In this document: positions 35,033 through 48,700 of the stretch, piece after piece | Position numbering within the stretch: position 1 is the stretch's first letter | Layout: each line of letters starts with the position of its first letter | Origin: Manihot esculenta | Lineage: Eukaryota > Streptophyta > Magnoliopsida > Malpighiales > Euphorbiaceae | Assembly: GCF_001659605.2 (NCBI RefSeq) | Contig: NC_035178.2 | Span: 2,287,091 to 2,351,090, forward strand | DNA: 64,000 nucleotides | Direction: 5' to 3' | Translations under genes and position numbers: made by a program | The notes under the pieces: generated by a model | What the model was told of the DNA's origin: nothing | The model's database searches: none | Seen by the model: only the letters and a program-made list of their open reading frames with translations

Positions 35033-38000
35033 TTCTGTTATTAATTCACTGTTCACTGGCTCAGCAAAGCTTCTTGAATTCCCCCAGCGAACGGATAGCT
35101 TTGCTTGATCTCCGGTCATCTTTAGGGCTGAGAGGCGCAGATTGGCCTATAAAATCCGACCCCTGTAATAACTGGAAAGGAGTTCAGTGCAAGAACGGCC
35201 GGGTCGCCGGGATAAATATATCTGGGTTTAAACGGACTCACGTTGGGCGTTCAAATCCCAGTTTCAACGTCGATTCACTAGTTAATTTGACGTTTCTGGA
35301 ATATTTCAATGCTTCTGGGTTCTCACTTCCCGGTTCGATACCGTCCTGGTTCGGTTATGGGCTTGGTTCACTGCAAGTACTCGATCTCCGGTCTAGTTCA
35401 GTGAGTGGTCCGGTTCCTGAGTCTCTCGGTAATTTGAGCAGACTCGGTGCTTTACATCTATCTGATAATAACCTTGCTGGTAGTATCCCCTCTGCTCTCG
35501 GCCAGCTGATGCAATTATCAGTCCTTGACCTTTCAAGAAACTCCCTCACTGGACAAATTCCTCCTAACTTTGCATTGCTTAGTAATTTGTCAAGGCTTGA
35601 TCTTTCTTCCAATTACTTAACTGGGCCAATTCCACCGGGATTGGGCAACATTGATAGTCTGAAATTCTTGAATTTATCAGACAATAATCTTGCAGCTTCA
35701 ATTCCTGTGGAACTGGGTAACCTTTCTCAATTGGTTGAGCTTAATCTTACCAAAAACTCACTTTCTGGGTCATTGCCTGCAGAGTTAGCAGGGTTGAAGG
35801 ATTTGGTTCGAATGGAAATTGGGGAAAATGGACTAGAGGGTGAGTTGCCAGATTCTTTATTTTCCAGTCTTGAAAAATTGCAAGTTGTGATGCTAAGTGG
35901 GAACAAATTTGACGGTGCTCTTCCTGTGGCATTGTTGTCATTGCCAAGCATACGTGTTCTTGATGCGTCTTCTAACAACTTTACAGGTGTTCTACCTACT
36001 TTTAGTTCAAATATTAATGCCAGTGGCGTCTTGTTCAATCTTTCAAATAATATGTTTTATGGAACTCTGTCTTCTTCATTTGGAAATGTTAGTTTGATTG
36101 ATCTTTCTGCTAATTATATCCAAGGAAAGGTTCCTGATGGTAGTCAAAGCAATATTAGCCTTGACAGGAATTGTCTTCAGGCTGTGACGAATCAGAGAAG
36201 TTTGAGTGATTGTAAATTATTTTATGCTGAGAGAGGCTTAAGTTTTGATAATTTTGGAACCCCAGAACTATCAGAACCCCCATTGCCTGGACATGAAGCT
36301 GCACCTGCTCCTAAAAAGAGAAGAAAACGATGGATTTATATTCTGGTGGGATTGCTTGGTGGACTTGGCTTCATTGTCGTTTTGGTACTGATTATGATAT
36401 TTGTGTTGCGGAAGTGTGACAAGACCATTGCAAATCAGAGAGGCAGCTCTAATGTAGGGCCTGTTCCAGAAGGACATATCCCTTCAGTTCCCAAGGATCC
36501 TGTTATTTTATCAAATTTGAAAGATTCCTTTACTTATGAACAATTACTTTGTGCAACTGGTGAATTTGGTGATGCAAATTTCATCAAGTCTGGTCACTCT
36601 GGAGATCTCTTCCGGGGTTTTCTAGATGGAGGAAGCCCTGTAGTTGTAAAGAAGGTGAATTTTCTTTCTGGGAAGATGAAGGAATCATATATGACAGAAT
36701 TAGAATTTTTCAGCAAGTATTCACATACAAGATTAGTCCCACTTCTGGGCCATTGTTCAGAGAATGACAATGTCAAGTTTCTGGTTTATAAATATATGCC
36801 ACATGGAGACTTGGCTAGTTCCTTGTACAGTGTATCCGATTCTGAAGATGACAGTGTACAGTCTCTAGATTGGATTACAAGATTAAAAATTGCTATAGGA
36901 GCTGCTGAAGGTCTTTCATATCTGCATCATGAATGCAACCCTCCCATTGTTCATAGGTATAACCAAAACTAGAACTTACATTTTGTGAGGTTCACTTTTC
37001 CATCCTTTTTAATTGTTGAAATTATTAAATGCAATTATATTTTGATGTTTAAAGAGACGTTCAAGCAAGCAGTATCCTTCTTGATGATAAATTTGAGGTA
37101 CGACTCGGAAGCCTGGGTGAGGTCTGTATCCAGGAAGGGGATTCATGCCACAATGTTCTCACAAGGCTCCTGCGGAAACCACAGTAAGTATTTTACAGTT
37201 AAGTGGATGTTGTGTTATGAAAAGCTGGCTAGTAGTGTCACCAGGTCAGCCAGCATCAGAAATGCGCATAGAAGTAAATGTTCTATGCATTTTATTTTGT
37301 GTTTTGGCATTTGGTCTGATGAGATAATATATATATCTTCTTGATGCTGTGATTATGCTTCCTTTTATTCCTATTCTGCTTCATCTAAGATATAATCTGT
37401 TTCTGTTGTGCAGATCCTCTGAACCAGGCCCTTCTGGTATGTATATCTTTTTTTTCCGAAAATTTCCTTTACCTTTTGCCAATATACTGATTTTGAGACA
37501 TCTTTAAGTCATCATCAAAGAAATTTACTGCCTGCTTTTTCTTAGCAGCAACTGGCAGTAAATCTACATCTTCACACATATCTAATTGATGATAATGATC
37601 TCGAGTTAAAAACTCTATTGTTGGCTGAAGCATGCCGTTTCTGATATGAATTTGTTCAGTCACATTATGTGTCCATAATTCAGAAAGCATTAAGAAAAAT
37701 GTTGATATGTCTCCTTGGTATGAACAGGTTCATCATCAGTGACTTGTGCTTACGATGTGTACTGTTTCGGAAAGGTCTTGCTAGAGCTCGTAACGGGGAA
37801 ACTAGGCATCAGTAGATCAGATGATGAGACTACAAAGGAGTGGCTAGAACAAACCCTGGGATATATCAGTATATATGACAAAGAACTAGTGACAAAAATT
37901 ATTGACCCGTCTCTGATCATAGATGAAGATTTGTTGGAAGAAGTATGGGCCATGGCAATTGTGGCCAGATCATGCCTTAATCCCAGGTCTTCAAAACGTC

Positions 38001-38326
38001 CACCAATGAAATATATACTCAAAGCATTGGAGAATCCTCTGAAAGTTTCAAGAGAGGATAGTTACAGTTCAGGGAGGCTGAGAACAACTTCATCTAGGAG
38101 ATCCTGGAATGCTGCCATTTTTGGCGGTCGTCGGCACAGCTCATCAGAAAATGCCGTTCCAGGCCATACTAACCGTGAAGGTGTAAGTGGCTCAAAGCAG
38201 CCGGGAAGAATAGGATCTCACGGCAGTGGTGGAATTGAACATTCATATTCTAACAAAAGGCTATCCAGTGAAATTTTCCCGGAGCCGCTTGAAATGCAAG
38301 ATGTGGAGCAGCAGTATGGCCATTAG
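34993..38326 (+). CDS. LRR receptor-like protein with degenerate kinase (At2g16250-like)
   Basis: Plasma-membrane receptor-like protein of unknown ligand. Exons 34993-36956, 37055-37183, 37414-37436 (23 nt) and 37728-38326 join in frame to 904 aa. Order: signal peptide (about 1-24), LRR N-cap ending near the paired cysteines of DPCNNWKGVQC, about ten LRRs, a transmembrane helix (about 447-472) after a KKRRKRW basic stretch, a kinase-like domain, and a Ser-rich tail. A lysine at the ATP-binding position is present (VVVKK, 553-554). The glycine loop is weak (GHSGDLFRG). The catalytic loop reads HRDVQASS (654-661), lacking the usual Lys and Asn, and GSL stands where DFG is expected. It is therefore predicted to be a pseudokinase, acting as scaffold or co-receptor. 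Recalled similarity is to At2g16250, which appears to have the same changes. Confidence 0.93.
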
Positions 38327-39347
38327 CTGGCATGGTTTCTTCAGATGTTCATTGAACACAACGTGGCCTTCACAGTTGAATGTTAAATATCCATATATGA
38401 TAGCCTCTGATCGGAGACTAAATCAATTGATTCAGAAGCTGGTTGGCTTGCTTATTAAAGATTCTTCTTTTTCTGCTTGAGCAGATGCTGTGGAGGCATG
38501 ATTGATGGATGTGGCTTCCTAGCAAAAAGGAAGAAGCTGTTTCTGTGAATATTCTCTTAGGGTTTGAAAAGCTTGTTAGTTTTCCAACAAGCTACAAATT
38601 TTACCTGTGATTGATTGTTTCTTATTTGCTCCAGAGTGTGGAATGTATATTATCAAAGATGAGGTGAATTTTCCTGTGGGTGGGTGAAATTCCCGTGCCC
38701 ACAATTTAAATCTAGCTACAACTTCCAACCTGCGTGATTATTTCTGGTTTCAATACAGTGTCCAAACTTCTCAATCCTACCATGGATTTCTCCAACAAAC
38801 CGACGATAAAATGTTTGGATTTCTTCCATTGTAAAGATAAATAAAGTAAATATAACAAGATTGGGAAAAAACTGTCGTCATAAACCGACTCCCCAACGAC
38901 TGAAATTGTTTCGGCTTGCCTGTACATTAAACTCATTCCTAGAAATTTCATGTCTATGAAACTTTCTTCATTTCGTTGCTTAATTATATTATAATGAAGA
39001 CTAATAATTTTGCCTACACGGAGCTTCATCTGAAATCCAATCCGTGCATTCCTTCAACTCTTTTCCGTTACCAATCATACCCGTAAAAGCCAAGTTGGTT
39101 CACCAACTTGTTGAATTGCAGGCAAGCAAAAATATCACAAACTCCACGAAATTAACAAATTCCAGCGTGCTTTCCAATGCATCCAGAAAACACACTGCAA
39201 CAGTCTCTCAAAGAACTTGAACTAGCATAAAGTAACGTGAAAAATTACCCTGAAAACAATTTTAATTTATCATGTGATCATGTTGGAAACCCCTCCAAGG
39301 TCAAACCAAATTAAAGATGCATCTGGAAAAAAAAATATGTATATATA
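38327..39347. other. 3' flanks of two convergent genes
   Basis: Contains the 3' UTR of the plus-strand receptor gene and that of the minus-strand bL27 gene. No additional gene seen. Confidence 0.5.
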
Positions 39348-40039
39348 TCAAGATGCTGTCTCGAGCTGGGATGAAGCAGCACTTGCTATTGCATAAACGG
39401 GGTGAAGCTCATATCCATCCTTGGGCTCAACATGCACCCACTTGCGACCACTAAGTTTGTGCGTCTCAAACTTGACATTTCCTTCCTTAAGAGCATAAAG
39501 GGTGTGATCCTTCCCAATACCAACGTAGTTTCCGGGGTGAAAACGAGTTCCTCGCTGCCGAACTATGATATTTCCAGGTATCACCCTCTATACAAAAACC
39601 AATCAAGCAAATCAAAACAAGAAATGTAAGCACCACAAAGGAATGCGATATCCATCACTAAAAGCATGTTAGACATCGAAAAAACATCCTTTTAAATGCA
39701 ATTGTAATTTTTTTTCAGAGAAAAAAAGCAACATCTAAAACAAGTTACCTCTCCACCAAATTTCTTCACTCCAAGATTCTTAGGTTTTGAGTCTCGTCCA
39801 TTCTTGGTAGATCCAGCAGTCTTCTTGGTAGCCCAGCGCCTTAAAATCAAGCTTAATCCACCAGCAGAGCCATCTAAAACAAAGAATTAGACAAATAGCC
39901 GGCCTACCCAGTACCCACCAACCAGTTCCCAGGAAATTGGGGTTAGGGACATACCTGTAATGCTTGTGTACACAGGAACACTGGAGACAAGCTCTTTCAC
40001 CTTTAGACGATTGCAGATCATCGTTGTAAGATTCAACAT
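39348..40039 (-). CDS. Mitochondrial-type ribosomal protein bL27, three exons
   Basis: Large-subunit ribosomal protein bL27, whose N-terminal part reaches toward the peptidyl-transferase centre. Coding exons 40039-39955, 39873-39749 and 39587-39348 give 149 aa. The first 39 residues are basic and hydroxylated without matching bacterial L27, which suits an organelle targeting peptide. The mature part starts around [16 protein letters not shown], followed by the conserved [37 protein letters not shown], and a short extension after HPVY. The WATKKTAGS junction resembles the plant mitochondrial form rather than the chloroplast form. The start at 40039 is in frame with exon 2; a nearby Met at 40055 is out of frame. 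5'-UTR exons probably extend to about 40990, with a GC-rich leader near 41015-41055. Confidence 0.94.
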
Positions 40040-41267
40040 TTTCAATCAGCACCACTTAAATCTGCTAGAATTACATAGATAAGCTTAGAATTACGACAGA
40101 AGAAATGATCTACAGGTTGAAAACGAAGCTAAGAGAAATATAAGCATTTAAATAGTCAGAAATACTGTACCTGGAATATAATCACCTCCTAAAATCAATT
40201 AAATGAATAATATCCTAGTCAGACTTAAATTTAGATCAACAAAATTTGAAAAAAAAATGGAAACCTAAACACTATGAATTAAAAAAAAAAAAACTCCTTT
40301 ACTGCATTACTATTATTACCCAATAAAGGTTAAAACATTAATCACTTTCATTGAGGTCCTTAAGCTAGAAGAAGCATCCAACAAAATTTGGAGTGATATT
40401 CCACTTCATTTCACTAGCCCGAAAAGAAAAATCCATAAGAAAAGAAGGAAATCTAGACAGATGAATAAAGTGGGCAATAGAAAAGGGAGCAACAAAATCA
40501 TTTGCAATTTTGCAATCTAACCTAATCTAGTAGAGAATAAAAGATAAGCGAAGTAGTTAAAATAAGCAAAACAAAATAACCTATGGCTTCCGAGATAGTG
40601 AGCAGCTGCTACTGCTGGTGCTTCTTCCCCTCAAAAGCCCCGAGGAAGAACCATCTCTAATTACTTTCAAGAAATTGGAGCCTTTAGAAGAAGAAAAAGG
40701 AACGAAAAAAACAGGATTACAAATAAACCACATAATTCAACAGAGTTTTTGCATATAACCACAACACACAGATTTGATACATAAAACTAGAACTAAGCCA
40801 AAATTTATAGAACTAATGAATTAATTTGGAAACAAAATTAAGAGAAAAAACCGACAGATCTGCGATATGAATTCACCTGCTGCGACGAGGTTTCTTCTCT
40901 GCAGAGGCGAAGATCAGCAGCGGCAAGACCTAGAGGGAGGCTTATGGAGTGGAAAGGATGAGCTAGGTAGACACAAACTTCTCAGGTAATCAGGAGAACA
41001 AGAGAATAGAGAGTTGGGGGCCCGGCCGCCCGGGGGTGTTGGTGGCGGGACACAGCTGTTGCCTGAATAAGAGAACGAGGAAATGGCCTGGTGAGGGTTT
41101 ACTTTCAGGTTTGGTTAGAGTTTAGAATGCTTAACTTAAACGACGTAGGATAGCTGAGGGCACGCGCTGTTGTTTGGTTTCTTTTTTTACCATTACTTAT
41201 TTATATTTATTTATGCGCCCACGAAAGTTAGAAAATTTTTTATTTAATTTTTTCCTTTTATATAAAA
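40040..41267. other. bL27 leader introns, promoter and intergenic DNA
   Basis: Upstream of the bL27 start there are likely untranslated exons; a minus-strand donor CAGCAG|GTGAAT lies near 40875. A GC-rich patch at 41018-41052 contains gggcccggccgcccggggg. A telo-box-like taaaccctc (minus strand) lies near 41093-41101. Confidence 0.4.
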
Positions 41268-41335
41268 AAAAAATCCTACTAGGAATAAAACCTCAAACTT
41301 CTTAATTTAACTTAATATATTTATTACGGGATGAT
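41268..41335 (-). mobile_element. Third SINE-like fragment, diverged
   Basis: Read on the minus strand the stretch aligns by eye with 33446-33521 (atcccgtaataaatatatt, then gtttgaggttttattcc). It is more diverged and AT-shifted. Confidence 0.3.
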
Positions 41336-42768
41336 AAATCTTTCATTTATAAATATTTTAGCACTTCAAATCAAAAAGGAAAACATATTTTCTATCAATC
41401 CTACTAAGTGATTAATTTAATATTTATAACAATCTTAGAAATTATTTAAATTTGATTATTTATTTTAATAAATTTGAATTACGTAAATTTTATCTTAATT
41501 AATAATAAAAATACATCCATTCTGTGTATTGAATGGTTGCAATGTGATCAGTGACCACTTTAATAAGTGAATAAAATAATAAATGAATTTTTTTTTTCTT
41601 GAAATAAACATATAAAAGAAAAGAAAGTTGAGTATGCTCTCATATAAATAAGGAAGTAAATGGTTTCCAATAGAAATAAACACATTGAAAAACTCATATC
41701 AATCCAGATTTATCACTCAAAATAAAATCGAAACTTCAATAGCTCTTTAACTAAAAAGCGCAATCAAATAAGTCGTTATCTAGCTATAAGAAAGAATGCA
41801 GCATTGTTTCCTATTTACATCTTCAAGGTCTATTATCTACACATGTCCGCAATTAAAAACAATTCGAGATAATATCATCACAAAGAAAATTAGTCCTACA
41901 CAATAAAAATAAATTAATATTCTACTGAAACTCTTGGAGGCAAAATGTTCAAAGGGAAACCCAACCCCTTTGTAGGCCACAAAAAGAAAAAATAAATCTC
42001 CTCCACACTCTTGAAAGAAGACCTTGCATGCAACAAAAAGCCTAGGAACCAATCAACCTTTAAAAGATTAGATTTAGCACCACTTAGCTTAGATCTAAAT
42101 GATAAACTCGAAGAGAAAACCCAAGAGATTCCTATTGAAACCCTCACAAATAACCACCAATATGCAATAAAGAAAAACAAAAGTATATACAACCTACATT
42201 GTGTAGTTAGTAGGAAAGCTCCACTACTTATTCTAGAGAAAGACCGAATATCAGCCAAAAAAGATGAAATGGAGCTCCTAGAGTCGAATGAAGAAGATAA
42301 TAGTAGTATTCATTATCGTTCACTCGATCTAAACATTTTTCGTTTCTTTATGTATTTTATACTTTAATATTAATCCTTCACATACTCGGTGCTAGTACCA
42401 TAATGAACCCAAACCTCTTTCCTCCGTTTCTGTTGTTCTTTGGATTTACTTGACTAACTTGAAATCGGTAAAATGGAGTGTGACCATGACAAGATCAAGG
42501 CTGAAAATGAAAGTAAGATGAGATCATCACATTGGGCACCTTCTATAAGCACAAGCTCAAATGATCAACATTAGAATACAATTACAAGAAACTGTATCAT
42601 CGTCAGATATTGTTGCATGATTTAATTACAGGGAAGCAAATTTTAACTAAAAATATCCAAACAGAGAAAGGCAAAGGGCGAAAGAAAACCCATATGGCGG
42701 TGCAATGTTGTTTTCCTTCCCACAGCCAAAAACTCGCTCAAAAAGCAAGTCAGCAACCAAAAATGGAC
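41336..42768. other. Intergenic DNA between two minus-strand genes
   Basis: No gene supported. Overlapping open frames at 41837-42367 on both strands look like an unknown, less AT-rich repeat, not conserved protein. The right end is probably 3' UTR of the 5'-nucleotidase. Confidence 0.4.
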
Positions 42769-45700
42769 TCACAGGGGCAGAATATCAAATTCATGGGGCA
42801 TGAAATCTTCACATGGTCTGTAGTATTTGTAAGGGGAATACAGGCTTAAGTTGGATACTTGGCTCGTATAAAGGCACGCAAATCTCTCAACCTGCTCACA
42901 AGAAACAAAAGAATATGATTTATTTTAATGTTCAATGTACAATTTAGCAGCAGTAAGATGATTGACATGACAGCAAAGTAAAAACAAGAATGAATAACCC
43001 TTCATCTAAAGCGTCAAGGGTCTAGAGTTTTCAAGGATCAAAACTGTAATTTTCTAATATTGGAGTTTTAGAGAAGAAATATTAATATAAATTAGTACGA
43101 AGTTAAGGGCTGAGATAATTTGTTATAATTTTTTATTTATTTATTAAGGGTATCATATCAGATATATTGATATCTCCTCCTGACAGTTTATTTATTTTGT
43201 TCCTATGACTCTTTAGAGAAGAGTGACTAGTTAACATCCAGTAAGAATTGGGTTCAACCGGCTACTATAAGGTTATGGAGTTCTTAAGCTGTGTCTTCAT
43301 TCCTTATAGACCATCCCCTATCTACAAGGGAGTTAAGGATTATTGTAACAATTGTGCTGATGATAATATATAATTATTATTTTACCGCTGGAATAAAATA
43401 AGTAGTCTATTCATAAATTCTCATGTTCAGTTCTTTTCTCTGGTACCTATTGTGAGGCTTCTGAATGAATGCTGCCTATTGACTTCGTTATTCGCTCATA
43501 TAACCTTGACTAATCAGATTGTTCATTCTTACAGAGTATCGAGCGATTCTTAAGGCTAATTTGACTTAAAAGCGTTTAAAGTAAGTACTGCACGGTCCCA
43601 AATAAGTGCCAACATATGGGCTCGTGACATTTGGTTTCATAGCTCAAACGATCTACGAGCAATGTCGAAGCATGACAAAATTGGTCGTATGCATTGATGC
43701 CCTTGAGAAGAGGGTTGATGATCTTGCCACATTGTCTAATACATATGCCACCCAAGAAGGGATGGCACTAGAGATTGTTGTTCACCAGTGCATGGTATTG
43801 CTAGAAGAGAAAAATGAGTAGTAATTGGCTGTGATAAGCCAAATTGACCAGAAGTGAGGCATAGCCATGTTGGTGAAGCCAACCCAAAATTTTTCTTCTA
43901 GGAATGACACTCGGTAGGGTGATCTTGAGATAAAAGTGAATGAATTTGGAACAGGGGCCTCCTTAAATAAAAGTGAGATAGTGGCCTCCTTGAATAAAAT
44001 TGAGGCAGTGGCCTTTTATGTATCTGCTAAAATTGTGCAATAACATTGAATGCAAAATGGGGATTACTCTGGAAATGAACTGGAGGATCAAATAGCTATG
44101 ACGAAAGTTGCAAGCTAGTTTCTACAAGAGGGCCAATAAAGCAAGTCAGGTTGAAACTAATGGTGAAAGTTGCTAGCCAATCCTAAGGTGGATGCCTATG
44201 AGGTAGACAATGTTGAAAGCCTAAAAAAAAAAATCTTAGCACGGTGCAAGTGATATGTTGGAGGTAAATGATTTCCTCTCCATTATAAATTTATTTCTTA
44301 GTGCTATTGAAAATTGTTATTGTGTAGACAGGTTTAAAGTTGTATCCATGTGTTGGATCAATAAGGCTTACCGATCTTAGAAGTTGAAAGGATGCATAAC
44401 TCACACCCACGAGATATTGAAGAGGACATGCAAATTCAATTTTACTCTAAGAATATGGTATTCAATTCTCGAGAGAGTTGGTCAACTCCAATATTGAGTT
44501 CGTAAGAAAAGTATGCAATTGAAATATTCACCTCTCATTGGTAACATAAAGATGTGTTGGAGCTTATTGGATTTGATGATCTTTAGAGATGGTTGAAACC
44601 TGAGATAAAGAATGAGTGTTAAAGAGATGTGAAAAAGGATTGTACAATGCCAGTGATAGCCAAGAGTTAGTCAGTTAGATTAACACTAAGTTGATTAGAA
44701 GTTCAACTCTCACAACTGATCAAGCATAATTTAGCCACATTTTTATTATATTTATTACTGTTTAATTACACATTTTTCTAGCTTAATTTATGTTTTTGTT
44801 ATGTTTTTACAGAAAAGAAGAAAATGGAAAATTGTAGAAAAAGTGCAGAAAAAGCTGGAAAAGTGATTGGGTCAAAGTGATTTGGCCAAATCACTGCCCA
44901 AATCGAGCTGAAGCAGAAACCTGGAACTATCACACAGGAAAGTGATTGGGTCAGAGCAATTTGGCCAAATCAGACAGAAGAAGCAGACAAATCGAGCTGA
45001 GGTAGAAAAACCTGGAAGTGAATTTTCATAAGTGATTGGGTCAAAGTGATCTGCCCAAATCACCCGCCCAAATCACTTTGACACAGAAAGACAGCAGAGG
45101 CGGGAAAAATGTGCAGAAAATCAAATTTGAAAGTAGAGAAGCCCAAAACCACTTCAAACACTGCCAGCTCAAATCCAAAAGCCACGAGGAGATCCTTCAA
45201 CCAAAAGAATTCCATTTACAACAAAATTCAAAGATAAAAGAAGAATTAAAGACTACAAAGACCAAGTCAAAATAAGGATTCCAAACCCTAATTGAACTTG
45301 GACTCTCCACCTATAAAATGGACTGCAATCAAACCAGCAGAGAGCATCATCTCCTCCTCGGAAATTCTGCAGAATTATAGCAGACTCTTCTTCTCCTTCC
45401 TTTCTTCTTTCTTTTGTGTACTTTGTCCACCATGACTGGCTAAATTCATTATTTTCTAGTTGAAGTTGGAAATTTCAGATTTGTGATGAATTGAGAGATT
45501 TAAAACTCCATTGTTAAACTCTTATTTGCTTTCAATATTTATGCAACATTGATTATTCTATAATTATTGCTTTGCTTTTAGAATCAATAAGGGCCCATTG
45601 CTTTTAAATTGCTTGAGTAATAAATTGTTTGAATAATTTAGGTTCGTAATTGCTTAGATTATTTAAACACTAATATAATCAGTTGCATAATCTAGACTTG

Positions 45701-48700
45701 ACCACGCGGTTGGCAAGAATAGAATTAGGTTTCTCTAAGTCTTAATGCAGTCAACAGTTGTTCGATACTAAAAGCCCCAAGGACGTTCCTTGGCAACTTG
45801 TTGGTTAGTGTTTGATTAGCGAATGTTTCCTAATCAAACTAGAACTAAGGAGGAATTTGGTTGTGAGAAGCGTCTTCCACAACCAAAACTAATTTATTGA
45901 ATTAAAATAGGAGTATTAAATAATCAATGATCAATTCTAAACAAACTGAAATAGATCCAAACTTCAACTAGAATCCTTCTCCATTGAAATTATCATTTAT
46001 TTAAATTATTGCTTTCACTTGCTTTCTAGATTTAATTCATCAAAACAAACCCCCCTCTTTTATTTAATTGTTATTTATTTGCCTTAGTCATTATTAGGAA
46101 GATCTTTGGTGTCAATTCCCTGTGGTTCGACCCTATTGCCACTATCTACAAGTTAATTGTTGATTGTTTAATAGGTTTATTTTTGACGGCTTCGACAACC
46201 GCTATCAGCAACCTAGACAGAGGAGTCAAAGCGATAAGTGGGGGAGCCACCAAAAATGTCAAACATGATATAAGTCATGATATGTGTTAGCCAAAACAAG
46301 CTGGAGCGAAGGCAACAAAGGAAAATTTGGTAAACGGAACATTATAAAGGTAGAGCCATTAAGCATTGTGAAATGCGCTCCATGGAGAAAGCTATGTTGG
46401 GCTACAAATTGTCTATGTAGAAGTGCTTCAAGGGAATAAAAAGACATTGTGGAGAATTAGAGGAAAACTAGATAGGGGGAGAACATGTAATAGGAATCAA
46501 AGAGTTATCTAATGTGGATGGCTTATGCATTTTTGTTTCCTAGAGTAGTGTTATTCGCGTGTAAGACTACATCGAGCTGCTAATATTGAAAAGGGTGAAG
46601 CAGTAGAGGCTTTTACAGATGTTGTAATTACAAATAATCCAATGAGTGATACAATAGCCATAATGCTGTTACAAAAGGAGATGCAGGAAAAAAGCAAGAA
46701 AAGTGTGAGCTTCTAGGAACTAGTATGGTGATGGTATCTTTCGAAATATCTTGTCAGATAGAGACATGATCAAGAGGAAGAGATTTCCAATTTTCTCCTG
46801 AAAACTCAAAAGGAGAAAAAAAAAGTCGAGCTTGGAAGAAGATCGAGATATATATATACGAGTATCAAGGTGATAGAAATGGAGGCAGTTGCAGGTACTA
46901 GGATTGTTGACCAATATGTAGTTGGTACAATCATGTCGAGGCCAGGATTAAGGATGCAATAAGACAAAATAAAATAAAATGAGGTAGTCAAATTCAATAC
47001 ATGGAGCATTGTGGTAGGTTCTTGAGATATTTATTCAATTGGGGTCTTAAAAAGGCGAAATAGATTTGATGAGAACCCTCTTAATGATTTGAGGTATCAA
47101 CAACTATGGATTTTCTCAAAGACAACAAAGGTGATCTCCATTTCAAGTGGTGAAGGCCCCTGATAATGGAGAGTGTTTGGCATGGAGTAAGAAGAGCCTA
47201 GTAGTTACCCAACACAAGTGGGTCAAGAGTAAGCTTAACATCGATTATCAACATGTAAGGCTGAACCTTGGTGTCATTAGTTTTTGAGTAAATTTGTTAT
47301 TTTCTATTATAATTTCCTTTTGTAAATAACATAAACTTGATATTTAACTTCTGAACAAAGTTGTTTCCTAGTGGTTGGCATATCCAGTTATACAGTGATA
47401 TTAGTGCTAAAATGAAATTCCTATACAAAGGAAGAGTTTGGATTACTGACTTTACAGAAGGCAGAAGATAGGTGCCAACAGAGGAAGAATGGTGTTACAT
47501 GATGACAATTAGAGACAGAGTTTTCTATCTAACCAAAGCGAATTGGGAAGGAGAATGAGTGTGAAATCCCAGAAGTGGGATTGGTATAAGTATCTCTTGA
47601 ATTTCTTGTAATGTTATTTAAGACTAATTGGTATAAGTTTCACAGTGATGAAAATTAATAAAGAAGAGGAGCAAGTGGAAGTCCAAAGGGGAGAGACTGA
47701 AAGAGAATGGTGTTATTGTTCGTACTTAAAACTAATTCATAGAAATGGATAACAGAGTACAAGAATAATTTGAAAAGACCGAAGAAGAGGAAGTGTTAGG
47801 AAGAGAAAACAAACAAACAACAATTACAGGGGTGTCAAAAAATGTGTGATAGTGCCAACCAATCGTGATGGTTGAACACATATTCATTCTCTTTCAGATA
47901 AATAAACATTTGGACAGTGCAAGAAAGAGAAATCTAGTGCAACGTGGGCGCGATAGTTGAATCAAATACCATTGGGAGCGATAACTTTGCAAAAGTAAAT
48001 AATTCACTCGTGCTAGAACAAAAGGATGAAGGAAGATGATGGAAAACTAACCAAAGTGAGGATTATTGAACTGGTCAAGAAGAGTGTGGTGTTCAAGGTG
48101 AGAGGTTGAAATCCTTAGTGATAATTCAGAATCAAAGAAGGGTAACGAGAGGGAACCCTCTCGCATTAAATGGATATAATGTTTCATGAGTTTTTTTTAT
48201 ATATTTTTTATATTTTATTTATCTATTTATTTATTTTTTGAGATATTTTGTATATTGTTGAGTTGGGTTCCTCGTGGTAATGGACTCAACAGCTTGTGCT
48301 AACAGATATTGTGAACATGTAGTTGTATAGCTTTCTTCAGAAGGAATTGGAGAATAATGTATATTATGGAAAGACAAGTTGAGACTTACCCGTGTAGCTG
48401 AGCAGGAAAGAGAACTCATGACCAAACAAAAGTTTTTTTTTTTTTTTTTCCAAAAGTGGGTTAACATGGAGGAGAACCAAGATATGTTAAGAAGTACATG
48501 TTGCTTGAGGCAAGTAACGTTGAGAGTTGAGGTGAAAGCAACATAATAAATGGAGTATCTTCTAGTGATTTCTTAGTGTTGAATCATTATGATGTTATTA
48601 ATTGCTTCATGTATAGTCAGTTTTACTAATTATTTTGGGTATATCTTTGCTACTCATAGGGTTCTTAGGAAAATGCCCTCTGTCGGTCACTTTGAATATC

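Noticed and set aside
41837..42367. Open frames of 114 and 118 codons on both strands
   Set aside because: Overlapping, low-complexity, with no recognisable motif or splice-linked neighbours. Probably repeat DNA.
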